Shown here piece by piece: positions 53,496 to 62,174 of a stretch of 64,000 nt of DNA. The DNA is taken from NCBI RefSeq assembly GCF_026684035.1, contig NZ_CP113361.1:558001-622000 (forward strand), given 5' to 3'. The DNA comes from Methanogenium organophilum (GTDB taxonomy: Archaea; Halobacteriota; Methanomicrobia; Methanomicrobiales; Methanomicrobiaceae). The position numbers and the translations under genes are program-made. Position 1 is the first letter of the stretch. Each line of letters starts with the position of its first letter. Under the pieces are notes generated by a model. That model had not been told where the DNA came from and did not search any database. It saw nothing but the letters and a program-made list of their open reading frames with translations.

Positions 53496-54437
53496 TCACT
53501 GCAGAAAATTCCCGACATCTTCCGGGAGGGTCAGCACCACCGGTTCAAGATGCATGCGCTCCATAAACGCGGAGTCGCTCATTGCCGCAGGCCCCGGATT
53601 TATCCGTGCAATAAGGGAACAAAATGCGCGGAAGCCCCCGTCCGGCCGGTTTGCCGCATCACAGAAAAGTGCCATATTAAAGGCATAGTGCCCCGCACGC
53701 CTGTAGAGGGAGAGCACCCGCCCGATCCCTTCCGCAAGAAGGCCGCACCAGGGTTCCAGTTCATCAACGGTCCTCACCGGAAGGTATGCCCGCACCTCCT
53801 TTTCACCCAGCGGAACCGCGTGCGCGAAGAATGGCAGTTCCTCCCCAAAGAGGTGACGAGGGCCGCCCATCTCCTGTTCCACAAGGCAATCCCGGCACAT
53901 TCTCCCGGTTTTGCTGAAGAAGTTCTCTGAGCGTTCAATCGCAATGCCCGCATGAACGGTCGGCAGAGCATCGGCGATCCCCTGCATATGCGGGTGAAGC
54001 ATGCTGGCGCCTGCCGACGGAAGAGAATTCCAGTTGCAGGAAGCATATCCCCCATCACCTGAAAGAGCAGCAATCTGTCCGTACAGGGCATCCTCGATCT
54101 GCCCTGCCAGAACCTCCGGAGGATTATGTGACGCGGTTATGACGGTCACCACATGGCTCCGGCCAAAAGGATAAAGATTCGGGAATGTGACACTCTCCCC
54201 TATTGTGATGCGCGTACCGTCAGAGAAGACCGGCGTCTCAGTAAAAATCCGTTCCGGGCAGAAGACACAGGGAAGATCACCGTCCGATACAGAAGCCCGC
54301 GGAGGATCAATACCCCGGTGGGTTCTGCCGGGTGCGATACGGCACTGCAGACCGGTTAAGAGGTCCCTGCGGTACTGAAATACGCCATTATCGGTCTGAT
54401 ATTCCTCAATCTGAAATAATTCATCCATATCATTCAC
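53496..54437 (-). CDS. galactose-1-phosphate uridylyltransferase-like (HIT superfamily) protein
   Basis: 313 residues of GalT fold. It has CVFCPE near residue 58 and CRDCLVEQE later (zinc-type cysteines), and SMLHPHMQG with the HPH histidine near residue 148 where GalT has its nucleophile motif HPHGQ. The start is a GTG at 54437 after AAAGGA; ATG at 54428 is an alternative. Substrate unknown; may be a nucleotidyl transferase or phosphorylase of another sugar. Same strand as mer upstream but 146 bases away. Confidence 0.7.
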   Translation of the reverse strand: MNDMDELFQIEEYQTDNGVFQYRRDLLTGLQCRIAPGRTHRGIDPPRASVSDGDLPCVFCPERIFTETPVFSDGTRITIGESVTFPNLYPFGRSHVVTVITASHNPPEVLAGQIEDALYGQIAALSGDGGYASCNWNSLPSAGASMLHPHMQGIADALPTVHAGIAIERSENFFSKTGRMCRDCLVEQEMGGPRHLFGEELPFFAHAVPLGEKEVRAYLPVRTVDELEPWCGLLAEGIGRVLSLYRRAGHYAFNMALFCDAANRPDGGFRAFCSLIARINPGPAAMSDSAFMERMHLEPVVLTLPEDVGNFLQ

Positions 54438-54583
54438 GATTGTCCTTTTGCATCCATGGAGAACCTTTCAGACCCATAAACACACGGGAGAGCACCGGAG
54501 AAAGGCACCCCTGCCTGCAAATGTCGCGTAATCGTTAGAACGATAAAAGAAAAGAAAATGGTTTGGATATTGATCCGCAGTTC

Positions 54584-55585
54584 TCAGATAATGTACTTTC
54601 CGAGAAGACGGATAGAGTTTGTCATGTCAGGACCAAGTGGAGAACCGAAGATAATCTGGGTAACACCAGATGCAGTCAGGTCTTCACACTTCTCCTTAAC
54701 CATCTCAGGGGTACCTGCAATGGTGAATGCGTCAATCTCTGCGTCGCCAACAAGGCCGCCGACTGCACCGAAGTCAAAGCGTGAAAGTGCGTCTTTGATC
54801 TTGCCGACATTGTCAAGGTCAAGTCCGTGGCGCTCCAGCAGGGGTGGAGGCGAACCAGCTGCGATGAATGCTGCAACAATCTTTGCTGCATTGCGTGCCT
54901 TCTTTTCGCTCTGGTCGATGGACATTGCGGTGTATGCACCAACATCGAACTTCTTGAACTTCTTCTCATCGACTGCATCACATGCTTCTTTGATCAGTGG
55001 GATTGCAATTGCAAAGTCCTTCGGGTTGGATGCATTGATAAGTGCTCCCTGACCGATTTCACCGGCAAGTGCGAGCATCTTAGGGCCCTGTGCACCGATG
55101 TAGACAGGGATCTGCTTCTTCTTTGCTGGCAGGGTCACACCGGTGAGCTTTGCACCATCGTAGTCGAAGAATTCCATGTCGCCGGTCTTCTTGACTTCCT
55201 CTCCGGCACAGAGAGCCTTAATCTGCTGGACACCTTCTTTCAACCGTGCAACAGGCTTTGATGCCTCAATTGCAAGTTTTGGGAGGGTTGACAGGTCACC
55301 AGGTCCGATACCAAGGACCGCACGGCCGTCAGAGATCTCGTTTAAGGTGCACATGAAGGAAGCAATTGCTGCCGGTGTGTCAGTAAACGTGTTCATGATA
55401 CCCGGGCCCATCTTAATTGAGTCGGTTGCCTCAGCAATAGCGGCAAGGGTCGGGTAGCAGTGACGGTTGTTGTAGTGATTAGTAATCCAGGCAAAGTCAA
55501 TATCTTTCTGCTCTGCAAGTTTGCAGTAGTTAACTACCTGCTTTACAGTGATATTTCCTGGCACAAATTCGATACCATAACTCAT
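54584..55585 (-). CDS. mer: methylene-H4MPT reductase (F420-dependent)
   Basis: Reduces methylene-H4MPT to methyl-H4MPT with F420H2 during methanogenesis. The 333-residue protein is a luciferase-type TIM barrel: MSYGIEFVPGNITVKQVVNY, FAWITNHYNNRHCYPTLAA, the GRAVLGIGPGDLSTL motif, and PVYIGAQGPKM. AGGTGAAAG precedes the ATG. Length is standard. Confidence 0.97.
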   Translation of the reverse strand: MSYGIEFVPGNITVKQVVNYCKLAEQKDIDFAWITNHYNNRHCYPTLAAIAEATDSIKMGPGIMNTFTDTPAAIASFMCTLNEISDGRAVLGIGPGDLSTLPKLAIEASKPVARLKEGVQQIKALCAGEEVKKTGDMEFFDYDGAKLTGVTLPAKKKQIPVYIGAQGPKMLALAGEIGQGALINASNPKDFAIAIPLIKEACDAVDEKKFKKFDVGAYTAMSIDQSEKKARNAAKIVAAFIAAGSPPPLLERHGLDLDNVGKIKDALSRFDFGAVGGLVGDAEIDAFTIAGTPEMVKEKCEDLTASGVTQIIFGSPLGPDMTNSIRLLGKYII

Positions 55586-55621
55586 AGGTCTTTCACCTCA
55601 ACTTCATATTAACACACCGAG

Positions 55622-55630
55622 ATTAATATA
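55622..55630 (-). promoter_or_regulatory. TATA box for mer
   Basis: Minus-strand TATATTAAT about 40 bases ahead of the mer ATG, predicting transcription from near 55600 with the AGGTGAAAG site (55590-55598) at the beginning of the leader. Confidence 0.5.
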
Positions 55631-55859
55631 CGTTACCATTTAATGAGAATATCTGAGACAGATTCATAGCTCTTGCATCAAAACCCGAAATATCTATTTT
55701 AATTTTTCCTGTGTCTCCATATTTTGGGCAATTTGAAACGAGCATCAACAGATTTTATTATTTACATGAACTTATCATAAACAAAGAGAGTACACCGGTA
55801 CCAATGGGTCTGCATAATGACATCCAGCACCGGACCGGTGTAACATATACGGAGTAATA

Positions 55860-58106
55860 ATGAGAATACTTGCAATCGGGCTCGGCGGGGCGGGCACACG
55901 GATTGTTGATCTTCTGTATAACCACGACATTAAAAGCAGAGTAGGATGCGTTTCTGCAATTGCTGTCGATATAGACGGAAACAGCCTGCGGCAGCTTTCA
56001 CATATACCGGATAATGCGCGAATGCATTTCCCGGCAATTGACCCTGAGATCCATTTTGATGTAACATCCACCATCAATGTGGAAGAGGTGATGACCCTCA
56101 TCCAGAAGATGGACACCTTTGAAATAGACTCAATTATGATCTTTGCCGGCCTGGGAGGAAGTGTAATCGATGCCATCCCACAGCTTACCGAAGAGCTGCG
56201 TAAATCCTATATCGAACCGATATTTGGAGTCTGTGTTCTTCCGATGCGTAATGAGGGGAAGCGTCGCTCTTCAAAGGCCGCGGACGATATCAAACGGATA
56301 AACAGTGTGCTTGATGCGGTAATTGTCTTTGATAACGAGACCTGGTTCGAACGCCTGAAAGCCGAGTATGACGAGTATAGCATGGCAAAGGACGGTCCGT
56401 CCATCAGTGCATACAAGCGCAAAGTATTCCCGGAGAATCCACGGGACATCTATGCCATTCTGAATGAGAAGATAGCACGCCAGATCGGCCTTCTTCTCCG
56501 CGCGGGCGAATTCAGTGAGACCGGGGTAGAAGCAGCAGAGATTGTCCTTGACGCCGGAGAAGTCTTAAACACCCTTAAGGGGAACGGGCTTGTGGCAATC
56601 GGATATGCCACCGAACCCCTGCAGAGCTCATTTCGCGACCGGTTTAATCAGTGGCGATCAGATGCATACTTCTCAGAGACCTCCCATAAGCGGGCAACAC
56701 GTATTGTAACGCTTGCCAAACGCGCTGTCTATGAGGAAATCTCTGTCCCCTGTGATATTACCAGCTCAGACAAGGCACTTGTCCTCATCGCAGGGCCTTC
56801 ACAGGAACTGTCCATGAAAGGGTTTCAGACGGTGCGCAAATGGATTGACCGAAGCATCTCCGGCCTTGAGATGCGCTCAGGTGACTATCCGGTGATGAAC
56901 ACACGATTTGTGGGTATTATCATCGTCCTGTCCGGCATTGGAAATATTCCCCGCATTACTGAACTCGGTGAGATCCGTCGCGAATATGAATACGAACAGG
57001 AACATGCGCCAGAACCCGTCGTCGATATTCCGCAGGAGGACGAGGAGGACAGGGAGGACATGTACCCGGAGGAAGATGAGGCGGCATGGGCTCCTTCTCC
57101 TGTTCAGCCAGAGGACGAACAAAAAGAGGTCCACGATTTTGAGATCAGCGATCTCTTTGAAGATGAGTCGGCCGAAACCGAATTCATGCAGGAGCGGGAA
57201 TCTGAAAATTCACCCTGCGAAGAATATATCTGCCCTCAGGAAGGGAATGAATATTCCACATATTCCCCGTATCCATCATCGGGAGAAGAAGACGAACTGC
57301 AGGACGAACCTAAATATGAGGTGACCATGGCAGCAAAAGATGGCAAACAGGTGCTGAATGATGAAGTGCTTACCCTTGAAGGGGTGGCGCGCCGTGATAA
57401 AAAAACCGAAAAGAACCACGATGATAAAATATCCATCGGAGTAAAAGCCCAAAATAACGGTCCTGATGAAAAACTCTCACTTCCGGGACGCGAGGAGAGA
57501 ACGATCGCTGATATGACACGAATGACAGATGGAGGAGGACAAAAACCACCAAAGAACTCTGTCTTCGGTCTCAAGGACATACCGGGATCGGACAACAGGG
57601 GACCACGTGATACCGCGCTTGTCGGTGAGAAATTACGCTTCGGGGAAAAGGAAAAACGACCGAATGATTCATCCTTTAGCGGGAAAGATGTCAAGGTTTC
57701 ATTTGTCAAAACACCGGACGAGTCCGCATACATGGGACGTTCCTTCTCCGTTACGTCTGCACCAAAGGCAAACGACAGTGCACTCATGGGAAAAAAAATC
57801 TCCGTGAAATCCTCCGGAATACGTCCGAACGATAGTGCACTGATGGGAAGTTCTGTACGGCTTTCCCGTGGTCCGCCAAAAACAAAGGAGATCCTCAACG
57901 GAGATGTGAAGATGTCTGCACGGGTACCTGCGCCGAAAGACGACCTCCTCACCCGTGCAGAACGGCGGATGCAAAAAACCAAGGACGCAGCAAAAGAACC
58001 GGAAACAGAATCACCGTACAGAAAGGGTACCATTTCAAGTGGATATGAAAAGAAGACGGAACCGGAAGAGAACGACCAGGATGACGACCTCTTCTGGATA
58101 AAATAG
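55860..58106 (+). CDS. divergent FtsZ/tubulin-superfamily GTPase with long repetitive tail
   Basis: 748 residues. Residues 1 to about 370 align with the FtsZ/tubulin fold: MRILAIGLGGAGTRIVDLLY (glycine-rich loop 1), IMIFAGLGGSVIDAIPQLTE where FtsZ has GGGTGTG, FGVCVLPMRNEGKRRSSKAA, and a T7-like IVLDAGEVLNTL with Asp and Glu. An acidic linker (about 380-470) and a basic/polar tail follow. Residues 565-691 hold about seven repeats of 18-19 residues, consensus N/D-D/E-S-A-x-x-G-x-x-I/V-x-V/L, e.g. NDSALMGKKISVKS. The tail ends DDDLFWIK. ACGGAG lies nine bases before the ATG. The family is not recognised by name; cytoskeletal role is inference. Confidence 0.7.
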   Translation: MRILAIGLGGAGTRIVDLLYNHDIKSRVGCVSAIAVDIDGNSLRQLSHIPDNARMHFPAIDPEIHFDVTSTINVEEVMTLIQKMDTFEIDSIMIFAGLGGSVIDAIPQLTEELRKSYIEPIFGVCVLPMRNEGKRRSSKAADDIKRINSVLDAVIVFDNETWFERLKAEYDEYSMAKDGPSISAYKRKVFPENPRDIYAILNEKIARQIGLLLRAGEFSETGVEAAEIVLDAGEVLNTLKGNGLVAIGYATEPLQSSFRDRFNQWRSDAYFSETSHKRATRIVTLAKRAVYEEISVPCDITSSDKALVLIAGPSQELSMKGFQTVRKWIDRSISGLEMRSGDYPVMNTRFVGIIIVLSGIGNIPRITELGEIRREYEYEQEHAPEPVVDIPQEDEEDREDMYPEEDEAAWAPSPVQPEDEQKEVHDFEISDLFEDESAETEFMQERESENSPCEEYICPQEGNEYSTYSPYPSSGEEDELQDEPKYEVTMAAKDGKQVLNDEVLTLEGVARRDKKTEKNHDDKISIGVKAQNNGPDEKLSLPGREERTIADMTRMTDGGGQKPPKNSVFGLKDIPGSDNRGPRDTALVGEKLRFGEKEKRPNDSSFSGKDVKVSFVKTPDESAYMGRSFSVTSAPKANDSALMGKKISVKSSGIRPNDSALMGSSVRLSRGPPKTKEILNGDVKMSARVPAPKDDLLTRAERRMQKTKDAAKEPETESPYRKGTISSGYEKKTEPEENDQDDDLFWIK

Positions 58107-58108
58107 GA

Positions 58109-58534
58109 TTAGCGGCAGGAGACAGCACCATTGCTGTCTTGGTACCGCCCCCCATATTCCCGTCCCCCTGCTTTTACTTCATGCATGATGATCTGCACCA
58201 CACGTTCACCTACAGAAAGAGAAACATCTTCCGGCCCCTGATTCACCAGACAGAGAGTCAGTTGTCCCCGAAAACCGGGATCAACAAACCCACCGCCGAT
58301 GAGCACGCCCCGCCGACCGAAGGACGAGCGGCACATGAGGGTTGCGGCCACATCCGCCGGAAGTTCTACCCGTTCAAGCGATGCAACAAGGGTGCATTCA
58401 CCTTTCCGTAGGAGATAGTCTTCTGCTGAGCGCAGGTCATAGGACGCAGGTTGCTGCGATTCTTCGCTATATGGCGTGATCACAAGATTGTCTGATGCTA
58501 TTCGTTCACAGATGTCTGACTCCGAGAGAATCAT
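58109..58534 (-). CDS. dUTPase/dCTP deaminase family protein, probably dUTPase
   Basis: 141 residues of dUTPase/dCTP deaminase (Dcd) fold, short against about 190 for Dcd. Motifs: CRSSFGRRGVLIGGGFVDPGF with the conserved Asp, GQLTLCLVNQGP, and YGGRYQDSNGAVS at the C-terminus. In deaminases the position within IxLE(F/I)xN is a catalytic Glu; here it is Cys. Loss of the deaminating residue with the Asp retained suggests dUTP hydrolysis. ATG at 58537 is also possible. Convergent with the FtsZ-like gene. Confidence 0.75.
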   Translation of the reverse strand: MILSESDICERIASDNLVITPYSEESQQPASYDLRSAEDYLLRKGECTLVASLERVELPADVAATLMCRSSFGRRGVLIGGGFVDPGFRGQLTLCLVNQGPEDVSLSVGERVVQIIMHEVKAGGREYGGRYQDSNGAVSCR

Positions 58535-58662
58535 CATATGAAAGTTATCCCTGTGAGGGGAAAACTGCTCTTACCCGGAAGAGAGCATACGGGCAGGAAC
58601 ATACGGGAGAAGGGAGTGTTCATCCAGAATGGTTATCTTCCTGTACCACGAATAAGATGGGT

Positions 58663-58734
58663 GGATCCATAGGGTAGAGGATATCCTCTTGGGCTTCGAA
58701 CCCAAGGACGCGGGTTCGATTCCCGCTGGATCCG
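58663..58734 (+). tRNA. tRNA-Arg (TCG anticodon)
   Basis: GGATCCA pairs with TGGATCC at the end, then discriminator G; anticodon stem TTGGG/CCCAA encloses loop CTTCGAA with anticodon TCG (Arg, CGA codons); T arm GCGGG-TTCGATT-CCCGC. The D arm is small (GGGT/ATCC around AGAGGAT). No CCA is encoded. Confidence 0.9.
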
Positions 58735-59046
58735 TTCATTTTTAAACCGTATCTGATCCCGATGAAGTATTGTCCATCATCCCGATCGTACGTTCATATG
58801 ATGTCCTGATAACCAGGTCAGGTGCTTCCGGTGCACCGCTCCCGCCCCGGATGTAACGTTCCCACAGGGAAATCCAAAACGATACCGTTGACAGGTTTCA
58901 GGGCAGGCAGGATCAACGTCCCATATACTGCCACGGCACATCTACACACAGAAATTGTTGTTCCCCGGAAAAAAGGACCAGATCAAATGGTTAGGTTCCG
59001 GTAACCATCACACCATGGTATTTTTCAGAAATAAGAAAGGAGAGAG
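58735..59046. other. gap after tRNA-Arg, no supportable gene
   Basis: About 310 bases. A minus-strand open stretch of some 45 codons ending at 58742 (containing ISLWERYIRGGSGAPEAPDL) looks protein-like but has no start codon, and adjacent frames do not join cleanly. It may be a gene remnant beside the tRNA. AGGAGAGAGT near 59037 belongs to the surface protein's 3' side. Confidence 0.3.
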
Positions 59047-60435
59047 TCAGAGATGCCGGGTTTTCGGTGGACGTTTGCCCCGCCGTTTCAGGGAAATGTT
59101 GCCCCGTTTCAGGTAAAGGACCGCCACAACAAGAATCACTGCGATTATTATTCCGAAATATAGTGGGTTAAAAGCTGAATTGATCCCTATATCAACCGTT
59201 ATCTCTGTGGCACCCAGAGGGATCTCCCGCGAGACAGAAACGGGCGTATACCCATCTTTTTCAACAGATATGCTGTACACCACATTACTCTGCAATGATG
59301 TCGTAAATGTGCCGTCCGCCTGGGTTATCCCATAGTATTTGTCATTGACAGAGATGCTGGCGCCGGGAACCGGTTGAAAATCGCTGTCATGGACAGTAAG
59401 CGTAACAGCGGTATCTGCATATTCCAGTTCAATGATGACGTCCTGCTGTGTATCATCCGCATCCACCGTTTTTGTGACCGTGGTGAACCCTTCTTTTGCA
59501 ACCTGTACTTCATGCTGCCCCGCATCAAGATAGACAATGCCTGTCCTCCCATACTCATTCGTTGTACCGGAGTTCGTACCATCAATAAGAATGGACGCAC
59601 CTCCGACAGGCATCTTGTCCACACCATACACCGAGACTGTTACCGGATAGAGGGTCTTTGAAAGCTCTGTTGTATAGACCAGCATGTCACTCCCGATATA
59701 GACCTCATCCGTGTATGCCAGATATTCATCACTGGTTATACGGATGGTATGGGACCGTTCCCGTTCGACAAAGGAGGTCACTTTCCCTTCAGCATTCGTT
59801 TCACCATAGAGGAACCCGTCAATATAGACATCCGCACCGGATATGGATGTGCCCGTATCTATGTCCACCACCTCTACGATGAACACATCATTGCGGATCA
59901 GGCGGTAGTCAACCGCTTTGGCAGTATTCTCCACCTCAACGGTCTTGTACAGGGGATCATAGTTGGTCGCACGAACTTCTACGTTGTAGATGGAGCCCGC
60001 TATAAGATTAAAGACTGCTTCCCCCCCAACCCCTGTGGTAATCGTGTTGAGATACTCTTCACCAGTTACTTTGACCAGTGCATCCGGGACCGGTTCAAGC
60101 GTGTCTGCATCATAGACCGTAACCGTGAGTCCGGTTGCCTGCCGGGACATCTCTGCACGCACACTGGTCTGTGTTTCAGATATGAGCGACTGCCAGGGAA
60201 CGTATCCGGTCTTCTCCAGACCCAGCCGGAATGACTGATCCAGACCATGTTCAAAGACATACTGCCCAGCCGAATTTGTCTCTCCCTCATAGATCCCATC
60301 AATATATATGCGGGCACCGGATAGCGGACTCGCAGAAGTGTCGTCGACTGCAGTAACTGTCAGAACAACAGCCTGCCCACACCCACAGAGAACGCCCAGC
60401 AGAAGCAATACAGAAACGGTGCGGAACCAGTTCAT
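59047..60435 (-). CDS. surface protein with carboxypeptidase-regulatory-like repeats
   Basis: 462 residues, exported: signal sequence SVLLLLGVLCGCGQA with possible lipobox Cys. About five beta-sandwich domains with recurring ARIYIDGIYEGETNSAGQYV, ALVKVTGEEYLNTITTGVGG, ADVYIDGFLYGETNAEGKV and ASILIDGTNSGTTNEYGRTG. C-terminal membrane segment (LYFGIIIAVILVVAVLYL) and a basic tail KRRGKRPPKTRHL, giving an outside orientation. Likely an envelope or adhesion protein. Confidence 0.8.
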   Translation of the reverse strand: MNWFRTVSVLLLLGVLCGCGQAVVLTVTAVDDTSASPLSGARIYIDGIYEGETNSAGQYVFEHGLDQSFRLGLEKTGYVPWQSLISETQTSVRAEMSRQATGLTVTVYDADTLEPVPDALVKVTGEEYLNTITTGVGGEAVFNLIAGSIYNVEVRATNYDPLYKTVEVENTAKAVDYRLIRNDVFIVEVVDIDTGTSISGADVYIDGFLYGETNAEGKVTSFVERERSHTIRITSDEYLAYTDEVYIGSDMLVYTTELSKTLYPVTVSVYGVDKMPVGGASILIDGTNSGTTNEYGRTGIVYLDAGQHEVQVAKEGFTTVTKTVDADDTQQDVIIELEYADTAVTLTVHDSDFQPVPGASISVNDKYYGITQADGTFTTSLQSNVVYSISVEKDGYTPVSVSREIPLGATEITVDIGINSAFNPLYFGIIIAVILVVAVLYLKRGNISLKRRGKRPPKTRHL

Positions 60436-60461
60436 AACAAAAAATATAATGATACTATAAT

Positions 60462-62000
60462 TTAGTCCATTCGGTCGAGTTCAATAGAATCCTGTGGAAT
60501 TCTGTCGAGGAGCATCCCTTCCACCACAACCGGATAGAGACGGCGTGCCTCCTCGAGGGCACGGTTCAGAAGTTCCTGACTTTCCGCATAAATAGTATAG
60601 ATGGTCTCACCTTTCCGTACCTGGGTCCCGATCTTTGCGTTGCAATAGATACCGGCCCCTTTGTCATGCGGTGCACCTGCGATACGGGCGACAGTAACAA
60701 GTCCGGAATTGTTGAGACTGACGACATACCCGGATACGGGAGCAGGAATTTCTGCTTGATATGCCCCAGGAATAATGTCTGATGAACGGACATCAGGTTT
60801 ACCACCCTGTATGGCAATAATCTCACGGAACTTTTCGAGCGCCGCACCGGAGGCAAGAAGGGAGCGTGCCACCTCTTCCCCCTCTCCGCGTTGTGCCTTT
60901 CCTGCCATTTCAAGCAGAATGCCTGCAACTGCGACACTCTTTTCAATAAGTGAGTTTGGTGTCTCTGCCCCTTCCAGAACTGAGAGAGCTTCTGCCACCT
61001 CAAGGTTCGGCCCGATGGCACGGCCCACCGGCGAGTCCCCATAGGTAACAGCACACTCAACCTGCATGCCAAGACGGCTGCCGATCTCGATGAAATCCTG
61101 TGCCAGCCGGCGGGCATCCTGCATGGTATGCACTTTGGTTGTGGGGCCTACCGGAATGTCAATCACCACGATCTCCGCACCCACGGCAAATTTCTTCGCC
61201 ATGACGCTTGCAATCATCTGGCCCCGTTCATCTATCTTGAAGGGATATTCTACCCGGATGATTAGATCGTCTGCCGGTGCAATGTTTGTTGAACCGCCCC
61301 AGACAATAACTCCACCCACACGATCGGTCATCATCTGCACTTCTTCAGCGGTGAAGTTAACAGGTGCAAGGACCTCCATCAGGTCTGCAGTGCCACCTGC
61401 ACCGGTGATCGCACGTGAACTGGTCTTCGGTATGGTAAGCCCCGCAGCAGCAATGATGGGTACGACGAGGAGCGTGATCTTGTTGCCCGGTACACCACCG
61501 ATTGAATGCTTGTCCACTACCGGGTGGCCGGCAAACTCTATTTTTTCCCCTGTCTCCACCATTGCCCGGGTTAGTGACTCCACCTCATCAATATCCAGGC
61601 CATTGATATAACTTGCAGTGACAAAAGCCGTAATTTCATTGAGGGAAAGGGCCTCATTCACCATATCACGGACAATAGTCAGGACCTCTTCAGCGGTGAG
61701 CCGGCCGTTATCCATCTTCTTGCGGATAAAGCGTATTGATGACGGAGGAATCGCCGTGTGTACCTCAACCATATCCCCGTCACCGAGACCCAGATCAGTG
61801 CATGTGACATTATAGAGGGAAATTGTCCCGGGAGTAAGGAGGGATGTTGTAATGTCGACTACAATGGGAGTGGATTTCCCGGTTTCCGGGTAAAGAACAC
61901 GGAGACGATCTCCATCAAAGACACCCAGGCGGCGTGCATCCTCTTCATGGATAAACGCTCCCCGCCCCGCAATATCGACTCGTTGTACTAAAAGCTGCAT
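60462..62000 (-). CDS. deoA: AMP phosphorylase (ribose-1,5-bisphosphate pathway)
   Basis: Phosphorolyses AMP (and CMP/UMP) to ribose-1,5-bisphosphate and base; in archaea this feeds R15P isomerase and form III RuBisCO. 512 residues with the archaeal N-terminal domain ([20 protein letters not shown]), and the family motifs [37 protein letters not shown] and a C-terminal PYNP domain ([20 protein letters not shown]). Neither RuBisCO nor R15P isomerase is in this window. Confidence 0.93.
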   Translation of the reverse strand: MQLLVQRVDIAGRGAFIHEEDARRLGVFDGDRLRVLYPETGKSTPIVVDITTSLLTPGTISLYNVTCTDLGLGDGDMVEVHTAIPPSSIRFIRKKMDNGRLTAEEVLTIVRDMVNEALSLNEITAFVTASYINGLDIDEVESLTRAMVETGEKIEFAGHPVVDKHSIGGVPGNKITLLVVPIIAAAGLTIPKTSSRAITGAGGTADLMEVLAPVNFTAEEVQMMTDRVGGVIVWGGSTNIAPADDLIIRVEYPFKIDERGQMIASVMAKKFAVGAEIVVIDIPVGPTTKVHTMQDARRLAQDFIEIGSRLGMQVECAVTYGDSPVGRAIGPNLEVAEALSVLEGAETPNSLIEKSVAVAGILLEMAGKAQRGEGEEVARSLLASGAALEKFREIIAIQGGKPDVRSSDIIPGAYQAEIPAPVSGYVVSLNNSGLVTVARIAGAPHDKGAGIYCNAKIGTQVRKGETIYTIYAESQELLNRALEEARRLYPVVVEGMLLDRIPQDSIELDRMD

Positions 62001-62174
62001 ACCTTCACCTGGCAGGAGTAAATCTCTGCCATCCAGTGAGAGAATTGCAGACGAATGATTATAAGATTACCTGATTGCAGCAGATATGAACGTTCCAAAT
62101 CTTAAGAAAATCATTGAAAGACGTGAAAGGAAAGACTGCTACCAGAAATGCGGCCAAAAAAAATTTGGGTTAAT

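Noticed and set aside
57236-58033. Minus-strand 265-codon frame opposite the tail of the FtsZ-like protein
   Set aside because: It is Ser/Phe/Arg-rich shadow sequence; the plus-strand tail shows internal repeats in the coding frame.
58742-58893. Possible gene fragment after tRNA-Arg
   Set aside because: A 45-codon protein-like tail without a start codon and with a stop before it cannot be supported as a gene; a possible remnant of an integrated element is not shown by any att-like repeat of the tRNA end.
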